Origin: an uncultured Clostridia bacterium
Lineage (GTDB): Bacteria > Bacillota > Clostridia > Oscillospirales > Acutalibacteraceae
Direction of reading: 5' to 3'
Assembly (NCBI GenBank): GCA_930990065.1
Contig: CAKNOA010000001.1
Location: 62,001 to 126,000, forward strand
Length of the DNA stretch: 64,000 nt
Made by a program: the position numbers and the translations under genes. Positions within the stretch are counted from its first letter, which is position 1, and each line of letters starts with the position of its first letter. Of this stretch, positions 53,341-61,532 are shown in pieces. The notes beneath the pieces are model-generated. The model saw nothing but the letters and a program-made list of their open reading frames with translations. It ran no database searches and had not been told where the DNA came from.

Positions 53341-54558
53341 ATGGAACAAAAACCCGTAATTGCCGGATTGATCTGTGAATTCAATCCCCTGCATTTTGGC
53401 CACGCCTATTTGCTTTCCCAGATGCGCAAAGAAAGTGAGATGGTCATTTGTGCTATGAGTGGTCCCTTCGTTCAGCGAGGCGAAGCAGCCCTGCTCTCCC
53501 CTTGGGCCCGGGCTGAAATGGCGCTTTTGCAAGGGGCCGATCTGGTGCTGCTATTGCCTGTTTCCTTTGCCATGAGCGGAGCTGAACGCTTTGCCAGAGG
53601 CGGCGTTTCCCTATTAGCCGGGGTGGGCGTGAATACTCTTTATTTTGGCAGCGAATGCGGTAATGCCGAAAAATTGGACGAGCTAGCCTTGTTTTTGCTT
53701 TCCCCCGCTTTTTCTTCGGCTTTGCGGCCGTTTCTTGCTAGGGGCCTTTCTTTTGCCGTTGCCCGAACCGAAGCGGTACGGCAGGAATTAGGGCCGGAAA
53801 TGGCCGATATTCTGCTGGGTCCCAACAATACGTTGGGCATGGAATACTGCAAAGCCAACCGTTTTTTACACACGCATCTTTCGTTTCGCACCATCAGCCG
53901 CCGCGGGGCCGCCCACGATGAAGAAAGCCAGGATCTGACGCAATTCCTCAGTGCCTCGCAGCTTCGCAAACGGGTGACACACGGGCAATCGGTCGCAGAG
54001 TTATTACCCCCATCTAGCGCCCATATTTTTGAGCGGGAGCAAACGTGCGGGCACCTTTCTTTTCCGGGGCAAATGGAACAAGCGGTGTTATCCTTTTTGC
54101 GCCGTATGGATCAAAGTGATTTTGCCCGGTTGCCCGACTGTAGCGAAGGCATTGAAAACCGGTTATATCATGCCGTGCAAACCGGCGGCACCCTCCCCCA
54201 GGTATGGGAACAAACGAAAACAAAGCGCTATTCCCTCGCGCGCATACGGCGCATGACCCTATCTGGTTTTTTAGGCCTGTATCGGGATACGCTGTGCGAA
54301 ACCCCTCCCTTTGCTTTTGTGCTCGGCGCGACCCCCCGGGGGCTTTCCTATATAAGCCAAAGGAAGGCTACCCTGCAGTGGTTACTCAATCACCAGCAAA
54401 TGGAAGCACTGTCCCCCAGCGCCAAGACCGTTCTGGATCAGGAGCGGGCCGCTATGGATCAATATATGCTCTTTCAAAAGGTTCCTCGCGGATGCGGCTT
54501 ATTAGACCGGCATCCGTTCATCAAAATACAGCCGCCCGATTTGGACGGCTCCATCTGA
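53341..54558 (+). CDS. tmcAL: tRNA(Met) cytidine acetate ligase
   Basis: 405 residues. The nucleotidyltransferase signature GLICEFNPLHFGHAYL (HxGH at 18-21) and PFVQRGE, LPVSFAMSGAERFARGGV, GPNNTLGMEY and SASQLRKR identify the TmcAL/YlbM (DUF795) family. Characterised members activate acetate with ATP to form N4-acetylcytidine at the wobble base of elongator tRNA-Met. GGAG lies about ten bases before the ATG. Pairing with ackA is common in Clostridia and fits shared use of acetate. Confidence 0.94.
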   Translation: MEQKPVIAGLICEFNPLHFGHAYLLSQMRKESEMVICAMSGPFVQRGEAALLSPWARAEMALLQGADLVLLLPVSFAMSGAERFARGGVSLLAGVGVNTLYFGSECGNAEKLDELALFLLSPAFSSALRPFLARGLSFAVARTEAVRQELGPEMADILLGPNNTLGMEYCKANRFLHTHLSFRTISRRGAAHDEESQDLTQFLSASQLRKRVTHGQSVAELLPPSSAHIFEREQTCGHLSFPGQMEQAVLSFLRRMDQSDFARLPDCSEGIENRLYHAVQTGGTLPQVWEQTKTKRYSLARIRRMTLSGFLGLYRDTLCETPPFAFVLGATPRGLSYISQRKATLQWLLNHQQMEALSPSAKTVLDQERAAMDQYMLFQKVPRGCGLLDRHPFIKIQPPDLDGSI

Positions 54559-54575
54559 CAAAGGAGGCGCTTTTT

Positions 54576-55193
54576 ATGTTCACCATCACCCCTGTTATGA
54601 AGAAAGTCCGCACCATCACCTTGACCTTCCTGATGAGCCTTTTTTCCATCCTACTGTGGGTCTTTTCTCCCAATGAGGGACGGGCCCTGTGCTGTGTGGG
54701 CATGCTGTTTTCCACTGTGGGAGACTTGATCCTAATGGACACCGATGGACTGGAAAAATGGAAAAAGCTGCCTTGGTTCTATATTGGCGGCGGCGCCTTT
54801 GCCGTGACGCATCTGCTCTATTTCTTCGGATACTTCCAGCTGATTCAAAAAGAAGGCCTTCCGTTTTTCAGTTTCGGTTTTTCCATAGCGCTGTCGATTT
54901 ACGTTTTGTTCCTGCTGTTGTTAGTGGTCCTTTTTCACCGTGCCGGTGCACCTATGGTACAGCGCGGGTTAATCCTGGCCTATGATTTTATGATTTCCCT
55001 GGCTTCCTTTGCCATTTACTCCTATGCTTTCTCCAAAGGGGGCTGGCACCTGCTGGCGGCTTTCGGTTCGCTGTCGTTTTTCCTTTCGGATCTGCTCATC
55101 ATTTTGCGGGTGGTGCTGGGACGCACCCGGCTGGACCCCCTGGTGTGGGTTTTGTATCCCATTGGACAAGTGCTAATTCTGTTTTTTGCCTGA
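54576..55193 (+). CDS. YhhN/TMEM86-family membrane protein (lysoplasmalogenase-like)
   Basis: 205 residues from ATG 54576, with AAAGGAGG eight to ten bases upstream; the longer open frame only overlaps tmcAL. Seven to eight hydrophobic helices. GMLFSTVGDLILM, the AVTHLLYFFGYF segment, LSFFLSDLLIILR and VLYPIGQVLILFF match YhhN-type proteins, whose eukaryotic relatives hydrolyse lysoplasmalogens; activity in bacteria is only inferred. Downstream of tmcAL by 17 bases. Confidence 0.85.
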   Translation: MFTITPVMKKVRTITLTFLMSLFSILLWVFSPNEGRALCCVGMLFSTVGDLILMDTDGLEKWKKLPWFYIGGGAFAVTHLLYFFGYFQLIQKEGLPFFSFGFSIALSIYVLFLLLLVVLFHRAGAPMVQRGLILAYDFMISLASFAIYSYAFSKGGWHLLAAFGSLSFFLSDLLIILRVVLGRTRLDPLVWVLYPIGQVLILFFA

Positions 55194-55204
55194 TGCACAT
55201 ACAT

Positions 55205-55241
55205 AAAAAACCTGCCTGTTAAAAAACAGGCAGGTTTTTTT
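55205..55241. terminator. Bidirectional terminator (YhhN gene / clpC)
   Basis: AAACCTGCCTGTT-AAAA-AACAGGCAGGTTT perfect stem with T/A runs on both sides, at the junction of convergent genes. Confidence 0.93.
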
Positions 55242-57729
55242 ATTCGGCGCTTTGCAGCTGCAGATGTCCTTCTTCTGTCAGTGAGCACAAAAACAGTTTT
55301 TCTTTACAAAGCTGTTCTTCCAGAATCGCAGTGGAAAGCGGATCTTCCAACACCGTCTGAATCACCCGACGCAAAGGACGGGCTCCATACACGGGGTCAT
55401 ACCCCTTTTCACTGACATACCGGCTCACGTTTTCAGCAAAGTGCACTTCATATCCCAAATCGTGCAGCCGGTTCTGCAATTTATCGAGCAGCCGGTCCGC
55501 AATCTGGCGGATTTCGTCGGACGTCAAGGCGTGGAAAATCAGGATTTCATCCAGCCGGTTTAAAAACTCCGGGCGGAATAGATGTTTGACTTCTTCCATC
55601 ACCGCTTTGTGGGCATCTTGTTCCCTGGGGCCCTTATCCGTGAACCCAAGGGCTGGACGAGTATCTGTCAGTTTTTTTGCCCCGATATTGGAAGTTAAAA
55701 TCACCACCGTATTGCGGCAATCCACTTTTCGGCCCTGGGCATCGGTCAGCGCGCCATCATCCAGAATCTGCAACAGCAGATTCCACAAATCCGGATGGGC
55801 TTTTTCAATTTCATCGAACAACAATACACTGTAAGGATGGCTGCGCACCGCTTCGGTCAGCTGCCCGCCTTCTTCATACCCCACATATCCGGGCGGAGAT
55901 CCCACCAAGCGCGACACCGCGTGCTTTTCCATATATTCCGACATATCAAACCGGATCATGGCTTCTTCGGTGCCGAACAGGGCCTGAGCCAGCGCTTTGC
56001 ACAGTTCCGTTTTGCCCACCCCCGTGGGACCCAAAAACAGAAAAGAACCAATGGGCCGGTTGGGGTCTTTTAATCCCACGCGGCCCCGGCGGATGGCCCG
56101 TGCGACTGCGGAAACAGCCTCCTGCTGCCCCACCATGCGTTTATGCAAGGTTTGTTCCAAATGCAGCAGTTTGCGGCTCTCCTCTTCGCTGATTTGGGAA
56201 AGGGGAATTCCCGTCCACTGGGCTACCACTTCAGCCACGTCGGCCGCTTCTACTTTCCTCTCTTCCTCATTATGATGGTTCCACTGTTCCTGCTCTTCCA
56301 AAAGGCGCTGGTTGGTTTTCCGCTGCTCATCCCGCAAAGCGGCCGCCTGTTCAAAATTTTGGGCTTGCACCGCATTTGTTTTGGCCTCTTCCAGCGACGA
56401 AACGGTGCTTTCCAATTCCTTGAGTGCCGGCGGAACGGTGCGTTCCCGCAACCGGACGCGGGACGCCGCTTCATCGATCACGTCAATCGCCTTATCCGGC
56501 AGAAACCGGTCGGGAATATACCGGCGGGACAGACGGATGGCTTCTTTGATTGCCTCTTGGGTAATGGTCACATGGTGGTGTTTTTCGTACCGGTCACGAA
56601 TGCCAAGTAAAATCGCCAAGGTCTGTTCTTCGGTCGGTTCTTCCACCAACACGGTTTGGAACCGGCGTTCCAGCGCCGCATCTTTTTCGATGTGGCGCCG
56701 GTATTCGGTGAGCGTGGTGGCCCCGATGACCTGAAAATCCCCTTGCACCAGGTGGGGCTTGAGCATATTGGCCGCATCGCTGGACCCTTCGGAAGAACCT
56801 GCTCCGACGATCATGTGGATTTCATCAATAAACAGCAACACGTCTTTTTGCTGCTTGACTTCTTCCGTCAATCGTTTCATGCGCTCTTCAAAATCGCCGC
56901 GGTATTTGGTACCGGCCAGCATGGAAGAAAGATCCACCGAAATAATCCGTTTGTTTTTTAGCAGATCGGGTACCGATTGTTCCGCAATTTTCAGAGCCAG
57001 TGCTTCGGCTACCGCCGTTTTACCTACGCCGGGCTCTCCAATCAGCACCGGATTATTTTTTGTCCGGCGCGACAGGATTTGGATCACCCGTTCGATCTCT
57101 TTTTCCCGGCCAATGACCGGGTCAATCGCGCCCTGTCGTGCTTTCTGTGTCAAATCCTGGCCAAAGCGCTGCAGGGCACTTTTCTTGTCTTCTTTATCCC
57201 GGAGTGTATCGTGAGAATCCTCATGCATACTGTCCCGGGCCTCTTTTCCCCTGCCGCCATTTTGAAGCAGCGATGCGCGCACCAGGGCTCTCGCAATCTC
57301 TTCGGCCAATTGAGTCGGGTGAACGCCCATGGTTTCTAAATAGTGAATCGCATTACTGTCCCGTTCCCCCAGCAGCGCCAGTAAGATGTGCTCGGTACCT
57401 ACATAATGGCTGCCAAAACGCATGGCCTGTGCCGCCGAAAACTGCAAAATACGTTTGCTGCGAGGGGTAAAATCAGCCGGTGACAGTGGGACCACATTGT
57501 TCGGGGAGGCAGTGTTTTGCTGTACCGTTTCTTCGGCTTTGGCATAATCGACCCCCGCCTGTTGCAGGATGACAGCGGCCATATTGTCCGCATCCTGCAA
57601 CAGTCCAAGCAAAATATGCTCGCTGCCGATGCAATCACTGCCCAGTTGTTCGGCCTGGGTAATCGCGGCATTTAGGGCACGGCTGGCTTTTTCTGTAAAC
57701 CCCTTAAAGTCATAGACCAATCTCATCAT
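55240..57729 (-). CDS. clpC: ATP-dependent Clp protease ATPase subunit ClpC
   Basis: 829 residues. Two N-terminal Clp repeats (about 10-80 and 85-150), AAA+ D1 with GEPGVGKTAVAEAL, a central UVR/coiled-coil (about 420-490), and D2 with GPTGVGKTELCKAL, FDEIEKAHPD and a C-terminal D2-small domain. Partner of ClpP. The start is near the mcsB stop (overlap of about 20 bases); ATG 57729/57726 are possible but closely spaced to GAGG. Last gene of ctsR-mcsA-mcsB-clpC and expected to be CtsR-repressed. Confidence 0.97.
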   Translation of the reverse strand: MMRLVYDFKGFTEKASRALNAAITQAEQLGSDCIGSEHILLGLLQDADNMAAVILQQAGVDYAKAEETVQQNTASPNNVVPLSPADFTPRSKRILQFSAAQAMRFGSHYVGTEHILLALLGERDSNAIHYLETMGVHPTQLAEEIARALVRASLLQNGGRGKEARDSMHEDSHDTLRDKEDKKSALQRFGQDLTQKARQGAIDPVIGREKEIERVIQILSRRTKNNPVLIGEPGVGKTAVAEALALKIAEQSVPDLLKNKRIISVDLSSMLAGTKYRGDFEERMKRLTEEVKQQKDVLLFIDEIHMIVGAGSSEGSSDAANMLKPHLVQGDFQVIGATTLTEYRRHIEKDAALERRFQTVLVEEPTEEQTLAILLGIRDRYEKHHHVTITQEAIKEAIRLSRRYIPDRFLPDKAIDVIDEAASRVRLRERTVPPALKELESTVSSLEEAKTNAVQAQNFEQAAALRDEQRKTNQRLLEEQEQWNHHNEEERKVEAADVAEVVAQWTGIPLSQISEEESRKLLHLEQTLHKRMVGQQEAVSAVARAIRRGRVGLKDPNRPIGSFLFLGPTGVGKTELCKALAQALFGTEEAMIRFDMSEYMEKHAVSRLVGSPPGYVGYEEGGQLTEAVRSHPYSVLLFDEIEKAHPDLWNLLLQILDDGALTDAQGRKVDCRNTVVILTSNIGAKKLTDTRPALGFTDKGPREQDAHKAVMEEVKHLFRPEFLNRLDEILIFHALTSDEIRQIADRLLDKLQNRLHDLGYEVHFAENVSRYVSEKGYDPVYGARPLRRVIQTVLEDPLSTAILEEQLCKEKLFLCSLTEEGHLQLQSAE

Positions 57730-58753
57730 CCTCTCTGCTAAGGAACTGGCGAATCAGAACGGCACGCTGCTCATCATAGGCACCGGCCGCACTGCGTTCT
57801 GGCAAAGCCAAGGCCGCCGGCTGAATGCGGCGCACCAGCATATCCCATTGCCACCATGTCATCTGCTTCCAGAATCCCTGTTCCATGCCAAAGCGTATCA
57901 GGGATAAAAGCTCCATCGCTTCGGCATACGATACTTTCCGGGCATATAAGAGCGTACCCATCGCGCGGTAGACCCGGTCACAATAATCGCCATCCTGCTG
58001 CCACTCTGCCCGCAGGGCCATTTCGTGACGAATCACCTGCTGTACCACGTTATTTAAATTATCCATCTGTTCCTTTTCCCGGATGCCCAACGTCATGGCA
58101 TTGGTAATCCGGTACAGGTCACCGAAGGCGTGCTCCCCATCACTGTATACCGGCCCCACCGTAAACCCAATACGCCGCAGGCTGCTCCACACCCGCATAG
58201 CATTCCCGCTTTCACAAAGAGCCGGAACATGGACATACACGCTGGTTTGCAGCCCGGTACCAATACGCTGTAATTGGGGTGACAAATACCCGAAATCGGG
58301 ATCAAAGGCATAGGAAAGCTCCGAAGAAAGGTGGGTTTCTAGTTGTTCTACCTGACGGTAGGTCTCTTCCAAACTGCGGCCCGGTAAGGTCGCACTAAAG
58401 CGCAAATGGTCTTCTTCATTGATGGTAAGTGCCATACCCCCGTCATTCGAAAGAAACAACCCGCAACCCCGGGGATCTTCCACGGTACTATGCTGAAGGT
58501 ACCCTCTCTCCTCTAAGGAAGCGCGGCCACTAGGCGTCATGTTTTCCAGCGGGACCGAAAACAAGGTACGTGCCAAACCGGTATGCACGAACGCTTCTTT
58601 GATTTGACCCAGAATATCCTCTTTTTGTTTTTCGTTACAACCAAACACAAACGGCGTATCGGTCAAATTGCGGTATAAGGTTGTTTGGCTGTATAGCGCC
58701 ACCGACCGGTCGTTCCCATTTTGTTTCATCCAATCGTCATAGGTGTGCTTCAT
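57710..58753 (-). CDS. mcsB: McsB-family protein arginine kinase homologue, catalytically degenerate
   Basis: 347 residues in the canonical mcsB position. Global similarity is clear (WMKQNG start, INEEDHLR at 111-118, FGYLS...GTGL...SVYVHVPAL, ITNAMTLG), but key residues differ from Bacillus McsB as I remember it: the SSRIRLARN arginines become Gln23 and Thr25, catalytic Cys (SCPTNVGTG) becomes Gln160, the GLR arginine Gln169, the RGIYGE arginine and glutamate Gly200 and Asp205. The C-terminal RDxxRA phosphoarginine motif reads YDEQRA. The frame is intact, so it is probably a pseudokinase with a structural or adaptor role. Its ATG overlaps the mcsA stop. Confidence 0.9.
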   Translation of the reverse strand: MKHTYDDWMKQNGNDRSVALYSQTTLYRNLTDTPFVFGCNEKQKEDILGQIKEAFVHTGLARTLFSVPLENMTPSGRASLEERGYLQHSTVEDPRGCGLFLSNDGGMALTINEEDHLRFSATLPGRSLEETYRQVEQLETHLSSELSYAFDPDFGYLSPQLQRIGTGLQTSVYVHVPALCESGNAMRVWSSLRRIGFTVGPVYSDGEHAFGDLYRITNAMTLGIREKEQMDNLNNVVQQVIRHEMALRAEWQQDGDYCDRVYRAMGTLLYARKVSYAEAMELLSLIRFGMEQGFWKQMTWWQWDMLVRRIQPAALALPERSAAGAYDEQRAVLIRQFLSREDDEIGL

Positions 58754-59274
58754 GCTTTTGTCCCCTCTTCCATATCCCGTATTTCGTCCCGCAGCTGGGC
58801 CGCCTTTTCAAATTCCTGATTGGCTACCGCTTTCTTCAGTTCCTCCTGCTTCATTTTTAGCATTAGGCTTCTCTTTTCATCGGTATGAAGGGCCAGAGCA
58901 TGATCTTGTTTGCGGGTTACCCGCAAAGCATACGTACGCCCGGGCTGCTTGCCCGTATGACGAACCGTACCATGTAATTGTTGAATCACCGGCAACAATT
59001 GCTCCCGAAATACCGTGAAGCACCGGCTGCACCCGGGTGCGCCGTGAGCCAGTAAATTGGAATAGGTCATACCGCAAACCGGACACACCGATTCTTTTTG
59101 CCGGTAGGTCCGGTACGGGCTGTTTTCCCCGAATACCCATTCCCTTTCGGAACGAAGGACTCCCAGCTGCACGGCGCAATCGGCACACAGCCACTGGTCC
59201 CGGATTTCTCCCTGGCGTCCAATTTTCTGTATATGAATCGTCGCTACGTGAGCGCGGCAATGCTGACAAACCAT
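58750..59274 (-). CDS. mcsA: McsA, zinc-finger UVR-domain activator/adaptor
   Basis: 174 residues. Four CxxC pairs (CQHC, CADC, CPVC, CSRC) form two zinc sites; a C-terminal UVR helix pair (about 135-170, MLKMKQEELKKAVANQEFEKAAQLRDEIR) mediates ClpC/McsB contacts. Known McsA activates McsB kinase and modulates CtsR; here its kinase partner looks inactive, so an adaptor role toward ClpC is more likely. GGAGG lies seven to eight bases before the ATG. Confidence 0.93.
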   Translation of the reverse strand: MVCQHCRAHVATIHIQKIGRQGEIRDQWLCADCAVQLGVLRSEREWVFGENSPYRTYRQKESVCPVCGMTYSNLLAHGAPGCSRCFTVFREQLLPVIQQLHGTVRHTGKQPGRTYALRVTRKQDHALALHTDEKRSLMLKMKQEELKKAVANQEFEKAAQLRDEIRDMEEGTKA

Positions 59275-59289
59275 ACAAACTTCCTCCTT

Positions 59290-59739
59290 TTATGAATGGT
59301 CCCCAAGACCGGCCAATAACATACACTGCAAAATATGAACCCGCACCTGGCCACGCACATCACCCGGCACCTGGCTGAGCGCCTGATCCGAAATCGCCGC
59401 CAGAATGACAGCAGCGGTTTGCGGCGCCAAAATATGCCGCCGCTGGTATTCCTGCACCAACAGCTGAGCCGATGCAAAAGAAAGGGATTTTTCCTGCTGC
59501 GTTTCCATGGCTTTCAGCGGCATTTGGGTGCGGGTAATGCGGACAAACCCGCCGCCGCCCCGGCGGCTTTCTACCAGATAGCCCCGCCCCACCGTATAGT
59601 GCGAGGCGATGACATACGTAATCTGGCTGGGCGCACAACCGAGCAGAGCCGCCAGCTCGTTCCGGCGAAACTGCACGCAGGCATCCGGTCCCTTTAAATG
59701 CTCTTCGATATACTGCACAATGCTTTCGGTTACCTGCAC
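59290..59739 (-). CDS. ctsR: Transcriptional repressor CtsR
   Basis: 149 residues from a GTG at 59739 with GGAGG about seven bases upstream. N-terminal winged helix (FRRNELAALLGCAPSQITYVI...GYLVESRRGGGGFVRI), including the Gly-rich wing with the conserved temperature-sensing tetraglycine, then a dimerisation domain. Represses heat-shock genes. It heads its own operon, and two CtsR boxes overlap its promoter. Confidence 0.95.
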   Translation of the reverse strand: MQVTESIVQYIEEHLKGPDACVQFRRNELAALLGCAPSQITYVIASHYTVGRGYLVESRRGGGGFVRITRTQMPLKAMETQQEKSLSFASAQLLVQEYQRRHILAPQTAAVILAAISDQALSQVPGDVRGQVRVHILQCMLLAGLGDHS

Positions 59740-59750
59740 GGAACCCCTCC

Positions 59751-59770
59751 TTTCGACTTTCTTTGACTTT
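59751..59770. promoter_or_regulatory. CtsR operator (box 1)
   Basis: Minus strand reads AAAGTCAAAGAAAGTCGAAA: two AGTCAAA-type repeats separated by three bases, one mismatch from the CtsR consensus. It lies at and just after the predicted transcription start. Confidence 0.8.
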
Positions 59771-59771
59771 C

Positions 59772-59800
59772 AGTATACCCTGATGGTAATAAAAAGTCAA
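59772..59800 (-). promoter_or_regulatory. Sigma-A promoter of the ctsR operon
   Basis: Minus strand: TTGACT (59800-59795), 17-base spacer, TATACT (59777-59772). Its -35 is overlapped by CtsR box 2. Confidence 0.85.
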
Positions 59801-59810
59801 TGAAAGTCAT
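59793..59810. promoter_or_regulatory. CtsR operator (box 2)
   Basis: Plus strand AAAGTCAATGAAAGTCAT: tandem AGTCAA/AGTCAT repeats with a 3-base gap, covering the -35 of the ctsR promoter and lying close to the divergent miniprotein gene. Confidence 0.72.
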
Positions 59811-59820
59811 TTATCTTTTG

Positions 59821-59850
59821 TTGTCACACATTTGGCCCAAATTCCATAGT
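59821..59850 (+). promoter_or_regulatory. Putative promoter of the Cys-rich miniprotein gene
   Basis: TTGTCA (59821-59826), 18-base spacer, CATAGT (59845-59850). Confidence 0.5.
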
Positions 59851-59883
59851 TTGTAGTGTAATTCCGAAAGGGGGAAATCAAGT

Positions 59884-60012
59884 ATGTGCAACAACAACGG
59901 GTGCTCCTGGATCATCATCCTCATTCTGATCATGTGCTGCTGCGGCTGTGGCTTTGGCGGTTCCGCCAACAACGGCTGTGAATGCGGCGGCTGCAACAAC
60001 TGCGGCTGCTAA
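59884..60012 (+). CDS. Cysteine-rich miniprotein with a hydrophobic segment
   Basis: 42 residues: MCNNNGC, a hydrophobic stretch WIIILILIM, CCCGCGFGG, then a Gly/Asn/Cys tail ending CNNCGC; eleven cysteines in all. AAGGGGG lies nine bases before the ATG, a promoter-like site lies upstream and a 14-bp terminator follows seven bases after the stop, so it looks like a real one-gene unit despite its size. The hydrophobic part suggests membrane or coat association; the cysteines suggest metal binding or cross-linking. I do not recognise the family. It is divergent from ctsR. Confidence 0.75.
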   Translation: MCNNNGCSWIIILILIMCCCGCGFGGSANNGCECGGCNNCGC

Positions 60013-60018
60013 TGCACG

Positions 60019-60051
60019 GAAAGGGATGAGCGTTATTCGCTCATCCCTTTC
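60019..60051. terminator. Bidirectional terminator after the miniprotein gene
   Basis: GAAAGGGATGAGCG-TTATT-CGCTCATCCCTTTC perfect 14-bp stem between the miniprotein gene and the convergent rlmH. Confidence 0.9.
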
Positions 60052-60075
60052 ATACATATTCTTTCGTTCTTCTAT

Positions 60076-60555
60076 TTATTTGTGATACCGCGTATGGGCC
60101 GCAATTTGAAAGGCACGGTAAATCTGTTCACACAGCATCACCCGGGCCAGTTGATGCGGAAATGTCATGGCCGACATGGAAATTCGTTTCTTCCCTTTTC
60201 GCTTTACCTCTTCGTGAAGCCCATAGGAACTGCCAATCACAAAGCTCAGGGCACTTTCACCGTACACCGCCGATTCCTGTATGGTTTCGCTCAGCTGTTC
60301 GGATGTGAGTTTGGTTCCTTCAATACACAGTGGGAACAGGATGTCGTCCCCAGCGGCTTCCAGCAGTTTTTTGCCTTCTTCCCGCAAGGCGGCTTCGATC
60401 AAAGCCTGCGAAGGATTTTCGGGGAGACGGGTTTCGGGAATTTCCTGAATCGAAAACCGGCAAAAGGCCGACAGCCGTTTGGCATACTCGTCACAGGCAT
60501 TCCGCCAATAGGCTTCTTTCAATTTTCCCACACACAAAATCCGTACTTTCAGCAT
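60076..60555 (-). CDS. rlmH: 23S rRNA (pseudouridine1915-N3)-methyltransferase
   Basis: 159 residues, exact family length. SPOUT methyltransferase: VRILCVGKLKEAYWRNACDEYAKRL start, LCIEGTKLTSEQLSETI, FVIGSSYGLHEEVK (SAM loop), and the terminal ISMSAMTFPHQLARVMLCEQIYRAFQIAAHTRYHK. Modifies pseudouridine 1915 on 70S ribosomes. Downstream of the WalJ-like gene by 24 bases. Confidence 0.97.
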   Translation of the reverse strand: MLKVRILCVGKLKEAYWRNACDEYAKRLSAFCRFSIQEIPETRLPENPSQALIEAALREEGKKLLEAAGDDILFPLCIEGTKLTSEQLSETIQESAVYGESALSFVIGSSYGLHEEVKRKGKKRISMSAMTFPHQLARVMLCEQIYRAFQIAAHTRYHK

Positions 60556-60579
60556 ATGGTACCTCTTCCTCCCTTACGG

Positions 60580-61371
60580 TTAAAAAGGAATGACAGCTCC
60601 GGCCGTATTTTCCCGTGGGGCTACATAAAGCCTATAATCTTTTTCTTCCGTCAAACCGGCCATCTGCATGGAGCAATGGGCCGATTGCCGCGCTACTTCC
60701 GGTGTATTATTTTCGTGGCTTAAGTGCGCCAACATAAACCGGGTGGTTCCCTTTTGGGCCAGCTGCGGTAAAAGCCCGCTGCAACTATCATTGCTCAAGT
60801 GGCCGTGTTCCGACAAAATGCGCCGCTTGAGTGGATACGGGTACGGGCCATTCATCAACATGCCCACATCGTGATTGGATTCGATCACGGCAAAATCGGT
60901 GCCGTCCAACGCCTTTTCCACTTCGGGGGTGACAACTCCTAAATCGGTGCAAAAAGTCAGTGCCTTATCATCCGATAAGCGAATCCGGTAACCGCAACTT
61001 TGCGCACAATCGTGCAAGGTGGGAAACGGTTCAATCCACATGCCGGCACATTCCACCCCCTGCGAAACAGGAAACAGCGAACAAGACGCTTCCACTGCTT
61101 GCATCTTTTCCAGCTGGGCTACCGTTCCTTCGGTTGCAAAAACCGGCACTTTCAGTTTTTTGGCCAAAACCCGCAAACCACGAATGTGGTCGGAATGCTC
61201 GTGCGTGACAAAAATAGCCGCCACATGATCCGACGGAATCTCACAGGCAGCCAGCGCCTGCAGAATCTGTTTGGCACTGCGGCCCGCATCCAGCAAAATT
61301 CCTTTTTGTTCGGAACCAATATAATAGCTGTTCCCACTGCTTCCGCTGAAAAGCGGTGCAATAAGCGCCAT
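60580..61371 (-). CDS. MBL-fold metallohydrolase, WalJ/YycJ-like
   Basis: About 263 residues from ATG 61371, with GGAGG seven bases upstream. LFSGSSGNSYYIGSEQKGILLDAGRS start, metal ligands in FVTHEHSDHIRGL, ESNHDVGMLMNGPYP, and ARHSSHCSM-like SAHCSMQMAG. Matches YycJ/WalJ, implicated as an exonuclease tied to the WalRK locus in other Firmicutes; here no walRK is near, instead rlmH follows (a pairing also seen with yycJ and rlmH). Confidence 0.9.
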   Translation of the reverse strand: MALIAPLFSGSSGNSYYIGSEQKGILLDAGRSAKQILQALAACEIPSDHVAAIFVTHEHSDHIRGLRVLAKKLKVPVFATEGTVAQLEKMQAVEASCSLFPVSQGVECAGMWIEPFPTLHDCAQSCGYRIRLSDDKALTFCTDLGVVTPEVEKALDGTDFAVIESNHDVGMLMNGPYPYPLKRRILSEHGHLSNDSCSGLLPQLAQKGTTRFMLAHLSHENNTPEVARQSAHCSMQMAGLTEEKDYRLYVAPRENTAGAVIPF

Positions 61372-61418
61372 ACATGCGCCTCCTTGTCTATGTATCAAAT
61401 ACAGAAAAGAGTAATTAT

Positions 61419-61455
61419 ACAGGTTACGAAACCTGTCCACCTTTCACGGACAGGT
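61419..61455. promoter_or_regulatory. Alternating ACAGGT/ACCTGT repeats upstream of the WalJ-like gene
   Basis: ACAGGTT, then AACCTGT, then ACAGGTT occur within 37 bases and can form either of two hairpins (61419-61436 or 61431-61455). A TATAAT on the minus strand (about 61418-61413) abuts the cluster, so it could be an operator over the promoter of the MBL-rlmH operon. No -35 is obvious. Confidence 0.4.
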
Positions 61456-61476
61456 TCTGTTTCCTCTTTTCATAGC

Positions 61477-61504
61477 AAAAGGCCGGTTTTTCAGAAAACC
61501 GGCC
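61477..61504 (-). terminator. Terminator after murA
   Basis: GGCCGGTTTT / AAAACCGGCC stem with TTTTGC on the minus-strand 3' side, 29 bases past the murA stop. Confidence 0.85.
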
Positions 61505-61532
61505 CTGTTTAAATCAGGAACAGAAAACCTTT

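Noticed and set aside
54204..54575. N-terminal extension of the YhhN protein overlapping tmcAL
   Set aside because: The overlapping part is out-of-frame tmcAL sequence; ATG 54576 has AAGGAGG at correct spacing.
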